A DNA stretch of 64,000 bases from Sphingomonas liriopis (GCF_024211255.1 NZ_JAMLDY010000005.1:124001-188000), one strand, 5' to 3'; counted from the stretch's first letter, positions 1 to 9,749 are shown. Translations and numbers: made by a program. Notes: generated by a model not told the origin, from the sequence alone.

Positions 1-84
1 CTCGCCAATTTCATGCTCGGCGGCGAGGGGCGGATCAGCCGCCCGCGCGCGCGATCGACCGCAGCGCGAGAGGCCGAACGATGA
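1..84 (+). CDS. 3' end of an upstream gene, probably an ECF (FecI-type) sigma factor
   Basis: Frame 1 is open from the window edge and stops with TGA at 82-84, overlapping the next start codon as ATGA. Only the last 27 residues are visible, and they are basic (RPRARSTAAREAER at the end). No domain can be seen in this fragment. The assignment rests on context: the next gene is a FecR-type anti-sigma regulator and the one after that is a TonB receptor with an STN signalling domain. The gene directly upstream and translationally coupled in that arrangement is normally the cognate sigma factor. Confidence 0.55.
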   Translation, partial: LANFMLGGEGRISRPRARSTAAREAER

Positions 85-1040
85 GCGCCGCCCGTGATCT
101 CGAACAGCAGGCGGCGCACTGGCTGGTCGCCCGCGACCAGCCCGACTGGTCCGCCGACGATGCCCGCGCGCTCGCCGCATGGCTGTCGGACAGCGTCGCG
201 CACAAGGCGGCATTCTGGCGGTTGGAGGCGGGCTGGCATGCCGCGGACCGCCTCGCGGCAACGCGCGGCCCTTCTACCTTCAGGACGCCGCGCCGCTGGG
301 CCCCGTCACCGATCTGGGGGATCGCTGCGGCGCTGGTGATCGCCTGCATGGCGGCGCTGGCGCTCTCGCAGTTCGTGCCGCTCGGCGGCGACGTGCCCAC
401 GATCCGTGTCGCCACCGCCGTGGGCGCGCGGCGTCAGGTGGCGCTCGCCGACGGCAGCGCGGTGACGGTCAACACCGCCAGCACGATGCGTGCGTCCTTC
501 GCCGCGGGCGAACGTCGCGTCTGGCTCGATCGCGGCGAGGCCTATTTCGAGGTCGCGCACGACCGACGCCACCCGTTCGTCGTGTTCGCCGGCGGACGCA
601 AGGTGACGGTACTCGGCACCAAATTCTCGGTTCGCCGCGATGGCGACACCGTCACCGTCGCGGTGGCGGAAGGACGCGTGCGGGTCGAGGATGCCGACCC
701 CGCCACCGCCGAACGCGCCGCGATCATCACCGCCGGCGACGTCGCGATCGCACGCGGTCACGCGATGCTGCTCGCCGACCGCTCCGAACAGCAGGTGCAG
801 GACGCACTGGCTTGGCGGCGCGGCGTGCTGACCTTCGACCAGGTGACGCTGGAACAGGCGGCGCATGAGTTCAACCGCTACAACCATCGCCAGATCCGGC
901 TGGGCGACGCGCAGGCCGCCCGGCTGCGCATCGGCGGGTCGTTCGAGGCGACCAATATCGACGCCTTCACGCGACTGCTCCACGACGCCTTCGGCCTGCG
1001 CATTGCCCACGATCGCGACGGCGTGACGATAAAATCCTGA
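81..1040 (+). CDS. FecR-family anti-sigma / sigma regulator
   Basis: A 319-residue inner-membrane regulator that passes an outer-membrane receptor signal to a cytoplasmic ECF sigma factor. Residues ~7-55 form the helical N-terminal domain (DUF4880 type, with the AHWLVARD and FWRLEAGW stretches). A single membrane span lies at ~78-98. The periplasmic FecR domain follows (~105-205, with LADGSAVTVN and RGEAYFEVAHD), then a C-terminal STN-like region (~245-315). Its ATG overlaps the upstream stop (ATGA), so it is co-translated with the presumed sigma factor. The receptor gene begins 83 bp downstream. Family and topology are clear; the inducing ligand is not. Confidence 0.93.
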   Translation: MSAARDLEQQAAHWLVARDQPDWSADDARALAAWLSDSVAHKAAFWRLEAGWHAADRLAATRGPSTFRTPRRWAPSPIWGIAAALVIACMAALALSQFVPLGGDVPTIRVATAVGARRQVALADGSAVTVNTASTMRASFAAGERRVWLDRGEAYFEVAHDRRHPFVVFAGGRKVTVLGTKFSVRRDGDTVTVAVAEGRVRVEDADPATAERAAIITAGDVAIARGHAMLLADRSEQQVQDALAWRRGVLTFDQVTLEQAAHEFNRYNHRQIRLGDAQAARLRIGGSFEATNIDAFTRLLHDAFGLRIAHDRDGVTIKS

Positions 1041-1123
1041 CGCGCGTTACGGCTTTCGCCGAACCGTTCGTCTGACCCCGTATCGGCCCGCAGAGGCCGA
1101 CGGGACGCACACAAGGGGGGGAT

Positions 1124-3895
1124 ATGCGTAAATCTGATGCGCTCATGATCTGTCTGGCGACCAGCGCGATCATCGCTGCCGTGCCGGCCGCCGCGCAGGC
1201 GGAGACCCGCACCATCGCGGCGCTGCGCCGCTACGACATCGATGCCGGCAGCATGAAGGCGGCGCTCGACGCCTGGGCGCGCCAGTCGAAACGACAGATC
1301 CTCTATCGCACCGATGACGTGCGCACGCTGCGCTCGCCGGGCGTGCGCGGACGGCTGGGCGATGCCGATGCGCTCGACCGCATCCTGTCCGGGTCAGGCC
1401 TCAGGATGCACCGCGATGCATCGGGGGCGGTGGCGATCACGCGGCCCGTCGCCTTCGCCAGCACGATCGCGCAGGACGTCGCCCCCACGGCGGCGGCACA
1501 GGAGCCTGCCGCGACGCAGGACGCAAGCGGCATCCAGGACATCGTCGTCACCGCGCGCCGCACCGAGGAGCGCGCGCAGAAGGTTCCCGTCTCGCTGACC
1601 GCGTTCACGCAGGACACGATCCGCCAAAAGAGTATCAACACGGCCACCGACCTGCAGAATTTCACGCCGTCGCTGACCGTGCTCGGCAACGTCGCACGCA
1701 ATCAGGAGACCTATACGATCCGCGGCATGGGCGGCGGCGGTGGCGCCGGCACCGGCAGCGGCCCCGGCGTCGTCGGCTATTTCGCCGAGGTGCCATCCTC
1801 GGCCAGCGGCCCGGGCAGCTTCTACGACCTCGCTTCGCTGCAGGTGCTCAAAGGTCCGCAAGGCACGCTGTTCGGGCGCAACACCACCGGTGGCGCGGTC
1901 TTGCTCGAGCCGGCGCGTCCGAAGATGAACCGCGTCGAAGGCTATGTCGAGGGGACGCTCGGCAACCTGCGCCGTCGCAGCGCGCAGGGCGCGCTCAACA
2001 TTCCGGTCGTCGACGACGTCCTGGCGGTGCGCGTCGCGGGCCAGTTCGACAAGCGCGATGGCTATGTCCGCGACGTGCTGACGGGACGCGACTATCTGAA
2101 CCGCGACAATTATTCGCTGCGCCTCGGCATCCAGTTCAACCCGACCGATACGATCAACAGCTATACCGCGGTCAATTACATCCAGGTCGACGAACATGGC
2201 GGCGGCAGCATCCTGCTCGCGGTACGCCCCGGCAGCCCCTATGCGGCGTTGCTCCAGCCCTATCTCGCGCAGCAGCAGGCGCGGGGACCGCGCGAGACGT
2301 CGACCGGCGTGAACACGTTCGAGAAGGCGCGCAACCTGCTCGTCCTCAACAACACGACCTGGAACCCGACACCGGAACTCACGATCAAGAACGTCTTCAG
2401 CTACGGCCGCACCCGATCCACCAGCGCGACCGACCGCGATTCGACGCCGTTGCCGATCGCCGACCTGCTCGGCGCCTTTCCGGGCAGCTACAACAACAAC
2501 CTGCGCACGATCACCGAGGAGCTGCAGGCGCGCTACGACGACGGCCGTTTCTCGCTGCAGGGCGGCGGCTTCTACCTCGACGAGAAGAGCCCCTCCCCGC
2601 TCACCTTCCTGACCGTCAACCCGTTGCAGGCGGGCGGCATTCTGGGCGGCGGGCCGATCATCCTGCCGTCGGTGGTTCAGGCCCTGCTGGGCGTGAACGG
2701 CCCGCTGCTGCCCGCGCTCAACATCCAGCCCGATGCGTCGGTGCGCGGCCGCAGCAAGGCGCTCTACGCGCAGGCGCAATACAAGATCGTCCCGACGCTG
2801 ACCGCGACCGCCGGCTTCCGCTGGACGTGGGACAGCTTCGGCGGCGACATCCAGAGCTACCAGGACGCACAGAGCTATCAGGTGTTCAACCGGCTCGCCG
2901 CGCTCGGCATCGTGTCGCCGGCGCAAGCGGCACAGGTGATCGGTCTCAACGCCAATCTGTGCGTCTACGACGCGTTCCTCGCGGTTGCGGCGGGCGGCTT
3001 CCCGACGCTCAAATATCCCAACTGCACCAAGCCGACGTTCAGCGGCAAGAGCGACGGGCCGACCTGGCAATTGGGCCTCGACTGGCAGGCCGATCCGCAG
3101 ACGCTCGTCTATGCGGTGTCGCGGCGCGGCTACAAATCGGGCGCGAACAACCCGATCGTGACGCTGTTCCTCGGCAGCGACTACCCGCTCGCCCCGGTCA
3201 AGCCCGAGCGCGTGACCGATGCCGAGGTCGGGCTGAAGCGCGACTGGACGATCGGCGGGGTCAAGGCGCGGACCAACGTCGCCGCCTTCTACACCTGGTT
3301 CAACGACGTGCAGGTCATCCAGCGCGCCGCGATCGCCGGATCGGACATCCTGGCCAACGCGAAGAAGGCGCGCGTCGTCGGGCTGGAGTTCGAAGGACTC
3401 ATCATCCCCTTCAAGCCGCTGACGATCAGCGGCACCTATTCGTACAACGACGCCAAATTCCTCGATTACGTCACCATCCCGATTCCCGCGATCCCGTCGG
3501 CACTGACCGCGGCGCAGCCGTCGCGCGACCTGTCGAGCACGCCCTTCACCTTCGTCGCGCGGCACAAGTTCAGCCTCGACGGGCGCCTGGCGCTGCCGAT
3601 CCCGGCGGCGGAGGGCGATATGGCGATCCGTGCGACCTATTCGTGGCAGTCGCGCCAGCGAGTCGCGCCGGACGCACAGCCGTTCGATACGATCGATCCC
3701 TACGGCCTGCTCAACCTGCGGCTCGAATGGAACCAGATGCGCGGCGCGCCGCTCGATCTGGCGATCTACGGTACCAACGTCCTCAACACGGCGTACCGGA
3801 TCACCGCCAACACCGGTTACAACAATTCGGGCTTCAGCAACTCGATCTATGGCGAACCGGCGCAATACGGCCTGTCGCTGCGGTATCGCTTCTGA
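1124..3895 (+). CDS. TonB-dependent outer-membrane receptor with N-terminal STN signalling domain
   Basis: A 923-residue outer-membrane transporter. The signal peptide is ~1-26 (cleavage after AQA). The STN/secretin domain is at ~37-100 (GSMKAALDAWARQ), a TonB-box-like segment DIVVTARR and plug at ~140-260, and a 22-strand barrel runs to the terminal phenylalanine (LSLRYRF). The STN domain is the part that contacts a FecR protein, which matches the gene just upstream. A purine-rich ribosome-binding site (aagggggg) precedes the ATG. The stop overlaps the next start by one base (TGATG). Substrate inferred from neighbours: a plant-type glycoside or aryl ester rather than iron, because glycosidases and esterases follow and no siderophore genes are nearby. 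Confidence 0.95.
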   Translation: MRKSDALMICLATSAIIAAVPAAAQAETRTIAALRRYDIDAGSMKAALDAWARQSKRQILYRTDDVRTLRSPGVRGRLGDADALDRILSGSGLRMHRDASGAVAITRPVAFASTIAQDVAPTAAAQEPAATQDASGIQDIVVTARRTEERAQKVPVSLTAFTQDTIRQKSINTATDLQNFTPSLTVLGNVARNQETYTIRGMGGGGGAGTGSGPGVVGYFAEVPSSASGPGSFYDLASLQVLKGPQGTLFGRNTTGGAVLLEPARPKMNRVEGYVEGTLGNLRRRSAQGALNIPVVDDVLAVRVAGQFDKRDGYVRDVLTGRDYLNRDNYSLRLGIQFNPTDTINSYTAVNYIQVDEHGGGSILLAVRPGSPYAALLQPYLAQQQARGPRETSTGVNTFEKARNLLVLNNTTWNPTPELTIKNVFSYGRTRSTSATDRDSTPLPIADLLGAFPGSYNNNLRTITEELQARYDDGRFSLQGGGFYLDEKSPSPLTFLTVNPLQAGGILGGGPIILPSVVQALLGVNGPLLPALNIQPDASVRGRSKALYAQAQYKIVPTLTATAGFRWTWDSFGGDIQSYQDAQSYQVFNRLAALGIVSPAQAAQVIGLNANLCVYDAFLAVAAGGFPTLKYPNCTKPTFSGKSDGPTWQLGLDWQADPQTLVYAVSRRGYKSGANNPIVTLFLGSDYPLAPVKPERVTDAEVGLKRDWTIGGVKARTNVAAFYTWFNDVQVIQRAAIAGSDILANAKKARVVGLEFEGLIIPFKPLTISGTYSYNDAKFLDYVTIPIPAIPSALTAAQPSRDLSSTPFTFVARHKFSLDGRLALPIPAAEGDMAIRATYSWQSRQRVAPDAQPFDTIDPYGLLNLRLEWNQMRGAPLDLAIYGTNVLNTAYRITANTGYNNSGFSNSIYGEPAQYGLSLRYRF

Positions 3896-5229
3896 TGCGT
3901 GCGCGCGTTTCGGTAGCGATCGTCGCCATGCTGCTGGCATCGTGCAGTTCGGGTCCCGAACGGCGCGCGATCACGCCCGCCCAGCGGCAACTGGTCGACC
4001 GGATGGGTCGTGCCGGCGCCGCAGGGATCGACGCGAACGGCCGCGCCGACGGCGGGATGAGCGTCGCCGGCACGCTCGCCGGCCGGCCCTTCGGCATCGC
4101 CGTCCCTGCGCGCTGGAACGGTCAGGCGGTGCTGTTCGCCAACGGTTATTCGATCCCCGGCTCGCCGGTGTCGGTGCCCGCCGACCCGGTCGCGAAGGAT
4201 CCATCGGGCGGCTTCCTCACCGCCGCCTACAAACAGGGATTCGCGGTCGGCCAGAGCGCGTTCGACAAGCCGGCGATGGCGGTGAAGAGCGGCGTCGCCA
4301 ACACGCTGCGCCTGCGCGGCTGGTTCGAGCGGCTCGGCACGACGCGCTTCTACCTCGGTGGCGCGTCGATGGGCGGCAATATCGTGATGGCGCTGATCGA
4401 ACAGCATCCCCGGGCCTTTGCCGGCGCGATGAGCGCGTGCGGCGTGACGGGCGGATGGGACAGCGAGGTCGGCAGCCTCGTCGACCTGCGGGCCGCCTAT
4501 CGTTACTACACGCGCGGCACGAAATACGCGCTGCCCGGCAACCCCGATATCGCCGCCAACGGTGTCTCGCCCACGCCGCCCACCGGCCTGGGGTTCGCCC
4601 GGACCCCCTGGCTGTTCTGGCAGCTTAAGAAAATGAGCGGCGTCATGGCCGACCTGTTCAAGGCGGCGCGCGCCAAACCGGACGGCCCGGAGGCGAGGAT
4701 GGTGGCCCGTATCGCCTCGGTCGCGAAGGCCGACGCGGATCCGGCCAGCTTCATCTTTCCGATCATGACCGCGATGGTCAGCATGGAGGATATGCGCGCG
4801 AGCTTCGGCGGCGTCGTCTACGGCAATGTCGGCAAGGTCTACGACAGCCCGCTGCTGACCGCGCGCGAAAAGGCGGACCTCAACGCCGGCATTCAGCGTA
4901 TCGCATCCGACGCCCCGGCACGCGCCTTCGCCGTGCAATGGCACCGGTCGACCGGCCGCTTCACCACGCCGCTGGTGGCCGTCCACAACCGCCACGACGG
5001 CCTCGTCTTCGCGCAGCAGGCTCTCCTGCTGCAACAGCGGGTCGCGGCCGCCGGCAACGATGCGCATCTGTTCCAGCTGTGGGCGCCGTCGCTACAGAAG
5101 GACATTCCCGGCACCGGCCTGAAGGGATGGGCGCACTGCGGCTTCACCCCACGCCAAGCGGCGGTGCTGTGGAACACGCTGCATGGCTGGGTCGACAGCG
5201 GTCGCAAACCGACGGCGGGGGTCTATTGA
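3895..5229 (+). CDS. Alpha/beta-hydrolase lipoprotein (probable esterase)
   Basis: 444 residues with a lipobox (LLASC, Cys17), so probably anchored to a periplasmic or outer membrane face. The nucleophile elbow is GGASMGGN (Ser158). An HNRHDGLV segment supplies a likely acid residue and GWAHCGF the likely histidine near the C terminus. It is a clear paralogue of the hydrolase at 9750-11093: both share SMGG, a YALPG segment, YGN(V/I)GKVY and the (A/T)HCGFTP end. The start is fixed by the one-base overlap with the receptor stop and by the signal sequence. The substrate is not identifiable; ester release from a glycoside taken up by the receptor is plausible. Confidence 0.8.
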   Translation: MRARVSVAIVAMLLASCSSGPERRAITPAQRQLVDRMGRAGAAGIDANGRADGGMSVAGTLAGRPFGIAVPARWNGQAVLFANGYSIPGSPVSVPADPVAKDPSGGFLTAAYKQGFAVGQSAFDKPAMAVKSGVANTLRLRGWFERLGTTRFYLGGASMGGNIVMALIEQHPRAFAGAMSACGVTGGWDSEVGSLVDLRAAYRYYTRGTKYALPGNPDIAANGVSPTPPTGLGFARTPWLFWQLKKMSGVMADLFKAARAKPDGPEARMVARIASVAKADADPASFIFPIMTAMVSMEDMRASFGGVVYGNVGKVYDSPLLTAREKADLNAGIQRIASDAPARAFAVQWHRSTGRFTTPLVAVHNRHDGLVFAQQALLLQQRVAAAGNDAHLFQLWAPSLQKDIPGTGLKGWAHCGFTPRQAAVLWNTLHGWVDSGRKPTAGVY

Positions 5230-6530
5230 TGACGAACACGATCGACCGGCGACAGGCCATGGCGCTTGGCGCCGCGGCCCTCGCGACGCCGGCACTGGCG
5301 CGCGGTGCCCGCGACACGTTCCTGTGGGGCGCGGCGACGGCGGGGCATCAGATCGAAGGCAACAACGTCAACGCCGATATCTGGCTGCTCGAACAGGTGA
5401 AGCCGACCCTGTTCGCCGAGCCGTCGGGCGATGCCTGCGACAGCCTGCACCGATGGGAAGAGGACGTCGCGATCGTCAAGGCGCTCGGCCTCAACGCCTA
5501 TCGCTTCTCGGTCGAATGGAGCCGGATCGAACCGGCGGAAGGCCAGTTTTCCCAGGCGTATCTCGACCATTATGCGCGCATCGTCGCATCCTGCCGGGCG
5601 TCGGGCCTTGCGCCGGTCGTCACCTTCAACCACTTTACCACGCCGCGCTGGTTCGCCGCGCGGGGCGGCTGGGAAGCGGACGACGCCCCCGCTCTATTCG
5701 CGCGCTATTGCGACCGCGTCGCCCGCGCGATGGCGCACGGGATCAGTCATGCCCTCACCTTCAACGAACCCAATCTCTCGATCAACGGCCCCTGGTCGCG
5801 CTTCCAGCCCGATGCAAAGGCCAAAGCGGCGACGCAGGCGATGATCGCCGCGGCGGCGAAGGCGTCCGGGTCGAACCGCTTCTCGTTGCTCAACGGCGGC
5901 GACCCGACGCCGATGATCCCCGGGCTGCTGCGCGCCCACCGGCTGGGGCGCGACGCGATCAAGGCGGTGCGCGGCGACCTGCCCGTCGGCATGAGCCTCG
6001 CGATCTCCGACGACATCGCGCTCGACGGCGGCGACGCTCTGCTCGCCACCAAGCGCCGCGCCTATTACGAACCGTTCTTCGAAGCGGGCCGCGACGACGA
6101 TTTCGTTGGCGTCCAGACCTATGAGCGGACGTACCTCGGCCCGGGCGGCCCGGTCGACGCGCCAGCCTCCACCCCGCGCCGCGCCGATGGCAAGCCCTAC
6201 GAGCCGGCGGCGATCGGCGGATCAATCCGCTACGCCCATCGCGCCACGGCCAAGCCGATCCTCGTCACCGAAAACGGCATCGATGCCAGCGACGATGCCG
6301 ATCGCGCGCGGTTCATCCCCGCCGCGATCGCCGCGGTGGAGGCGGCGCGGCACGACGGCGTGCCGGTGCTGGGTTACATCCACTGGTCGCTGCTCGACAA
6401 TTTCGAATGGCTGAGCGGCTACAAGCCTCGCTACGGTCTGGTCGCGGTCGATCGCGCCTCCTTCAAGCGCACGGTCAAGCCCAGCGCCCGCGTGCTCGGC
6501 CGGATCGCGCAGGCCGGCGGGACGCGATGA
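5229..6530 (+). CDS. Glycoside hydrolase family 1, exported (beta-glycosidase)
   Basis: 433 residues. GH1 retaining beta-glycosidase signatures are present: acid/base TFNEPN (Glu180) and nucleophile VTENG (Glu348), plus WGAATAGHQIEG and YRFSVEWSRIEP near the N terminus and GYIHWSLLDNFEW near the C terminus. The N terminus carries DRR followed by an Ala-rich hydrophobic stretch, consistent with a Tat-like signal. The start overlaps the previous stop (TGATG). At 433 residues it is slightly short for GH1. The GHQ(I/V)EGNNVNAD segment replaces the usual SYQIEGA region, marking a divergent subgroup. The next gene is a close paralogue lacking the signal sequence. Confidence 0.92.
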   Translation: MTNTIDRRQAMALGAAALATPALARGARDTFLWGAATAGHQIEGNNVNADIWLLEQVKPTLFAEPSGDACDSLHRWEEDVAIVKALGLNAYRFSVEWSRIEPAEGQFSQAYLDHYARIVASCRASGLAPVVTFNHFTTPRWFAARGGWEADDAPALFARYCDRVARAMAHGISHALTFNEPNLSINGPWSRFQPDAKAKAATQAMIAAAAKASGSNRFSLLNGGDPTPMIPGLLRAHRLGRDAIKAVRGDLPVGMSLAISDDIALDGGDALLATKRRAYYEPFFEAGRDDDFVGVQTYERTYLGPGGPVDAPASTPRRADGKPYEPAAIGGSIRYAHRATAKPILVTENGIDASDDADRARFIPAAIAAVEAARHDGVPVLGYIHWSLLDNFEWLSGYKPRYGLVAVDRASFKRTVKPSARVLGRIAQAGGTR

Positions 6531-7750
6531 CGGCGACGGCGTTCCTGTGGGGTGCTGCGACCGCCGGGCACCAGGTCGAGGGCAACAACGTCAACGCCGA
6601 CATCTGGCTGCTCGAGCAGGTGCCGGGGACCAGCTTCCTCGTCCCGTCCGGCGATGCCTGCGACAGCCTCCACCGCTGGCGCGAGGACGTCGGGCTCGTG
6701 CGCAGCCTGGGGTTGAACTGCTATCGCTTCAGCGTCGAATGGAGCCGGATCGAACCGACGCCGGGATATTTCAGCACGGCGTGGCTCGATCATTACGCCC
6801 GGATCGCGGCGGCCTGCAGGGAAGCGGGGATCGCGCCAGTGGTCACGCTCAGCCACTTCACCTCGCCGCGCTGGTTCGCGCAGGCAGGCGGATGGACGCA
6901 GGCTGACGCCCCGATGCTGTTCGCCCGCTATGCCGAGCGCGTGACGCGTCGCCTGGCGCCTTGGGCCAGCCACGTCGTGACGTTCAACGAACCCAATCTG
7001 CCGCTGATGGGCCGATGGAGCGCCACCCCGATCGCCGATCCGGGGCGCGAAGGCCTCGACCGGATGCTCGCCGCCGCGACACGCGCCTGCGGGTCCGATC
7101 GTTTCGACGTCTGGGTCTATTCGCGGGGCGAGGAGGCCGCGCTTGCCAACCTGCTCGCCGGCCATCGCGCCGCCCGCAGCGCCGTGAAGGCCGTCCGTGC
7201 CGATCTGCCCGTCGGCATGAGCCTGGCGCTGCCCGATGTGCAGGCGGTCGGCACGCAAAGCGGGGTCGCGGCGTACCGCCGCCATGCCGAGGCGCCGTTC
7301 TTCGCGGCGGCACGCGACGACGATTTTCTCGGCGTCCAGACCTATGGCCGGCTGCGCCTCGACGCCCAGGCCGTCGTACCGCCGCCGGCCGACGCGGAAC
7401 GCACCCAATCCGGGGACGAATATTATCCGTGGGCGCTTGCCGCCGCCGTGACGCGCGCGCACGCCGAAACCGGCCGGCCCGTGCTGGTCACCGAGAACGG
7501 CATCGCCACCGCCGACGACCGCCAGCGCGCGCGTTACATCGCGGATGCGCTGGCCTCGCTCGATACGGCCCGCACCGCCGGCGTGCCGGTGATCGGCTAT
7601 ATCCACTGGTCGCTGCTCGACAATTTCGAATGGCGGCGCGGCTACGCACAACGGTTCGGCCTCGTCGCGGTCGATCGCCGGACGTTCCGCCGCACCGCGA
7701 AGCCGAGCGCGCGGCGTTATGCCGAACTCGTCCGGGCGCGGCAGGCATGA
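6527..7750 (+). CDS. Glycoside hydrolase family 1, cytoplasmic paralogue
   Basis: 407 residues, no signal peptide: the protein starts almost at the conserved AFLWGAATAGHQVEG. Catalytic residues are Glu155 (TFNEPN) and Glu323 (VTENG), and the C-terminal YIHWSLLDNFEW is conserved. It is strongly similar to the preceding exported GH1 along its whole length, so a tandem duplication with divergence in location is likely. The start codon overlaps the upstream stop (ATGA). The mid-region, where aglycone contacts usually lie, differs between the two, so they may act on different glycosides or on opposite sides of the inner membrane. Confidence 0.92.
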   Translation: MTATAFLWGAATAGHQVEGNNVNADIWLLEQVPGTSFLVPSGDACDSLHRWREDVGLVRSLGLNCYRFSVEWSRIEPTPGYFSTAWLDHYARIAAACREAGIAPVVTLSHFTSPRWFAQAGGWTQADAPMLFARYAERVTRRLAPWASHVVTFNEPNLPLMGRWSATPIADPGREGLDRMLAAATRACGSDRFDVWVYSRGEEAALANLLAGHRAARSAVKAVRADLPVGMSLALPDVQAVGTQSGVAAYRRHAEAPFFAAARDDDFLGVQTYGRLRLDAQAVVPPPADAERTQSGDEYYPWALAAAVTRAHAETGRPVLVTENGIATADDRQRARYIADALASLDTARTAGVPVIGYIHWSLLDNFEWRRGYAQRFGLVAVDRRTFRRTAKPSARRYAELVRARQA

Positions 7751-8697
7751 TCCGGCTTGCGCTCGCCGCACTCGCGCTTGCCCCCGCAGCACAGGTCGCA
7801 GCGCCCTGGTCCGACACGCTGTCCCGAGAGGCATTGGCCGGACTCGCGGCGGACGCGGCGCGGCCCCCTGCGCCGGCGGACATGGCCGCGCGCCGGGCCA
7901 GGGCCGAGGCGATCCAGCGCGACATCGGTACCCGCCAGGCGGCCCGCTACCGCGTCGTTATGGCCGACCGGACGATCGGCGGCGTAGCCGTACGCGTCTT
8001 CACCCCCGCCGGTCGACCGCGCAGCGACGCGGTGTTGCTCAATCTTCACGGCGGCGGCTTCGTCGTCGATTCGGGATCGCTGACCGAGAACATCCCGATC
8101 GCCGCGCTGACCGGCATGACCGTGGTCGCGGTGCGGTATCGATTGGCACCCGAGCACCTTTTCCCCGCGCCGGTCGAAGACGCCACGGCGGTCTATCGCG
8201 CGCTGCTCGCCGATCGTCCGCAGCGCCGGATCGGTGTGTACGGCACGTCCGCCGGCGCGATCGTGGCGGCGGAGCTGGTCGCGCGGCTGCGGGCGGAGAA
8301 ACGGACCGCGCCCGCCGCGCTGGGGTTCTTGAGCGGCAGCGCCGACTTGACGCGGACCGGCGACACGATGGCGCTGTTACTCGGCGCCGACGCGGGCAAG
8401 GGCGTCGCGAGACTGTATGCCGGCGCGCGCGATCCCGCCGATCCCGCGATCTCCCCTGCACGGGGCAGCCTGAGCGGATGGCCGCCGACGCTGTGCCTGT
8501 CGAGCACCCGGGACTATCTGCTGAGCGCGACCGCCGATTTCTGCCGCGCGCTGGGCGACGCGGACGCCGATGCCCGGCTGGTCGTGTTCGACGGCCTGCC
8601 CCATGCCTTCTGGAGCTACATCGAAGCGCCCGAGAGCGACGTGGCGTTCGCGACGATGGCGCGCTTCCTGCGCCGACACCTGGAGACGACCCGATGA
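7747..8697 (+). CDS. Alpha/beta hydrolase, hormone-sensitive-lipase type (esterase)
   Basis: 316 residues with a hydrophobic N terminus that looks like a signal peptide. HSL-family landmarks: oxyanion motif HGGGF (101-105), nucleophile GTSAG (Ser168), conserved YRLAPEH, and a C-terminal GLPHAFW supplying the histidine. Such enzymes cleave short-chain or aryl esters. It is coupled to the upstream GH1 by an ATGA overlap and to the next gene the same way. The adjacent gene is a second HSL-type enzyme, so the locus has paired glycosidases and paired esterases. Confidence 0.87.
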   Translation: MIRLALAALALAPAAQVAAPWSDTLSREALAGLAADAARPPAPADMAARRARAEAIQRDIGTRQAARYRVVMADRTIGGVAVRVFTPAGRPRSDAVLLNLHGGGFVVDSGSLTENIPIAALTGMTVVAVRYRLAPEHLFPAPVEDATAVYRALLADRPQRRIGVYGTSAGAIVAAELVARLRAEKRTAPAALGFLSGSADLTRTGDTMALLLGADAGKGVARLYAGARDPADPAISPARGSLSGWPPTLCLSSTRDYLLSATADFCRALGDADADARLVVFDGLPHAFWSYIEAPESDVAFATMARFLRRHLETTR

Positions 8698-9731
8698 TCC
8701 GCTGGCTGACGCCGCTTGCCCTGCTTGCCGCCCCCGCGGTGGCGCAGGGTCCCGTGAAACAGGTGCCTGGTTTCCGCCTGCCGCCCTCCAACCAGTTGAG
8801 CCCGGCGGCGCAGCAGGTGCTGGCACGCATGGATGCGGCGGCCGCGCCCGATACCGTGAAGGGCGACGTCGCCAGGCAGCGCGCCTTCTACGGCAAGTGG
8901 AACGACGATCGCCTGGCCGAGATGCGCCGGCGCTTCCGCACCGAGGTGCGCCGCGAGACGATCGGCGGCGTCGGGGTGGACATCGTCGACCCCGCCGACG
9001 GGCCGGCGGCCGATAACGCGGCGCGCGTTCTCATCAACGTCCATGGCGGCGCGTTCATGTGGGGGGCGGGCAGCGGCGCCCTCGTGGAGGCGATTCCGAT
9101 CGCCGCGACGATGCGCATCCGCGTCGTGACGGTGGATTATCGGCTGGCGCCCGAACACCGTTACCCGGCGGCATCGGAGGATGTCACCGCGGTCTACCGC
9201 GACCTGCTCAAACGCTACCGGCCCGAGAACATCGGCGTCTACGGCTGTTCGGCGGGCGGCGTCATCACCGCACAGGCGACCGCCTGGATCGGCAAACAGG
9301 GCCTGCCCCGCCCCGGCGCGATCGGCACCTTCTGCGGCACGGGCGCGCCCTACAGCGGCGACAGCCCCTATCTGGCGCCGGCACTCGCCGGCACCGCGCC
9401 GCCCGCGATCCCCGCCCTGCCCGCGACGCTGCCGGTCGGCTACATGGATGGGGTGCCGGCCAGCGATCCGCTCGCCTACCCGCTGGCGTCCGACGCGCAG
9501 ATCAAGGCGATGCCGCCGACGCTGCTGCTGGCGGGCGGCCGGGACTTCGCGGTCAGTGCGCTGACGCTCGCGCATCGCAGACTCGCCGCGGCAGGCATCG
9601 ACAGCGAACTCCAGCTCTTCGACGGCCTGCCCCACGCCTTCTTCATGTGGCCCGACATGCCCGAATCCGACGAGGCGTTCGCGACCATCGCCCGCTTCTT
9701 CGACAGGCACCTCGGCCGCCGTCCCCGCTGA
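8694..9731 (+). CDS. Alpha/beta hydrolase, hormone-sensitive-lipase type (second copy)
   Basis: 345 residues. Signal peptide-like N terminus (cleavage near AVAQ). HGGAF (117-121) is the oxyanion motif, GCSAGG (Ser186) the nucleophile elbow, YRLAPEH is conserved, and GLPHAFF carries the histidine. It resembles the previous gene but has a longer N-terminal segment and a MWG insert after the oxyanion motif. ATGA overlap with the upstream stop. The gap to the next start is 18 bp. A role in removing acyl or aryl groups from imported glycosides is inferred only from the operon. Confidence 0.87.
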   Translation: MIRWLTPLALLAAPAVAQGPVKQVPGFRLPPSNQLSPAAQQVLARMDAAAAPDTVKGDVARQRAFYGKWNDDRLAEMRRRFRTEVRRETIGGVGVDIVDPADGPAADNAARVLINVHGGAFMWGAGSGALVEAIPIAATMRIRVVTVDYRLAPEHRYPAASEDVTAVYRDLLKRYRPENIGVYGCSAGGVITAQATAWIGKQGLPRPGAIGTFCGTGAPYSGDSPYLAPALAGTAPPAIPALPATLPVGYMDGVPASDPLAYPLASDAQIKAMPPTLLLAGGRDFAVSALTLAHRRLAAAGIDSELQLFDGLPHAFFMWPDMPESDEAFATIARFFDRHLGRRPR

Positions 9732-9749
9732 CCCCGAATGGAGATACCT

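Noticed and set aside
1041..1123. FecI-type promoter before the TonB receptor
   Set aside because: A CGTCT sequence exists (about 1067-1071), but I could not see a convincing -35 at proper spacing, so it is not listed.
1394..3940. Very long open frame on the minus strand (848 codons)
   Set aside because: It is the antisense shadow of the TonB receptor in GC-rich sequence: Arg/Ala-rich, no domain, no ribosome-binding site, and the plus-strand protein has clear conserved domains.
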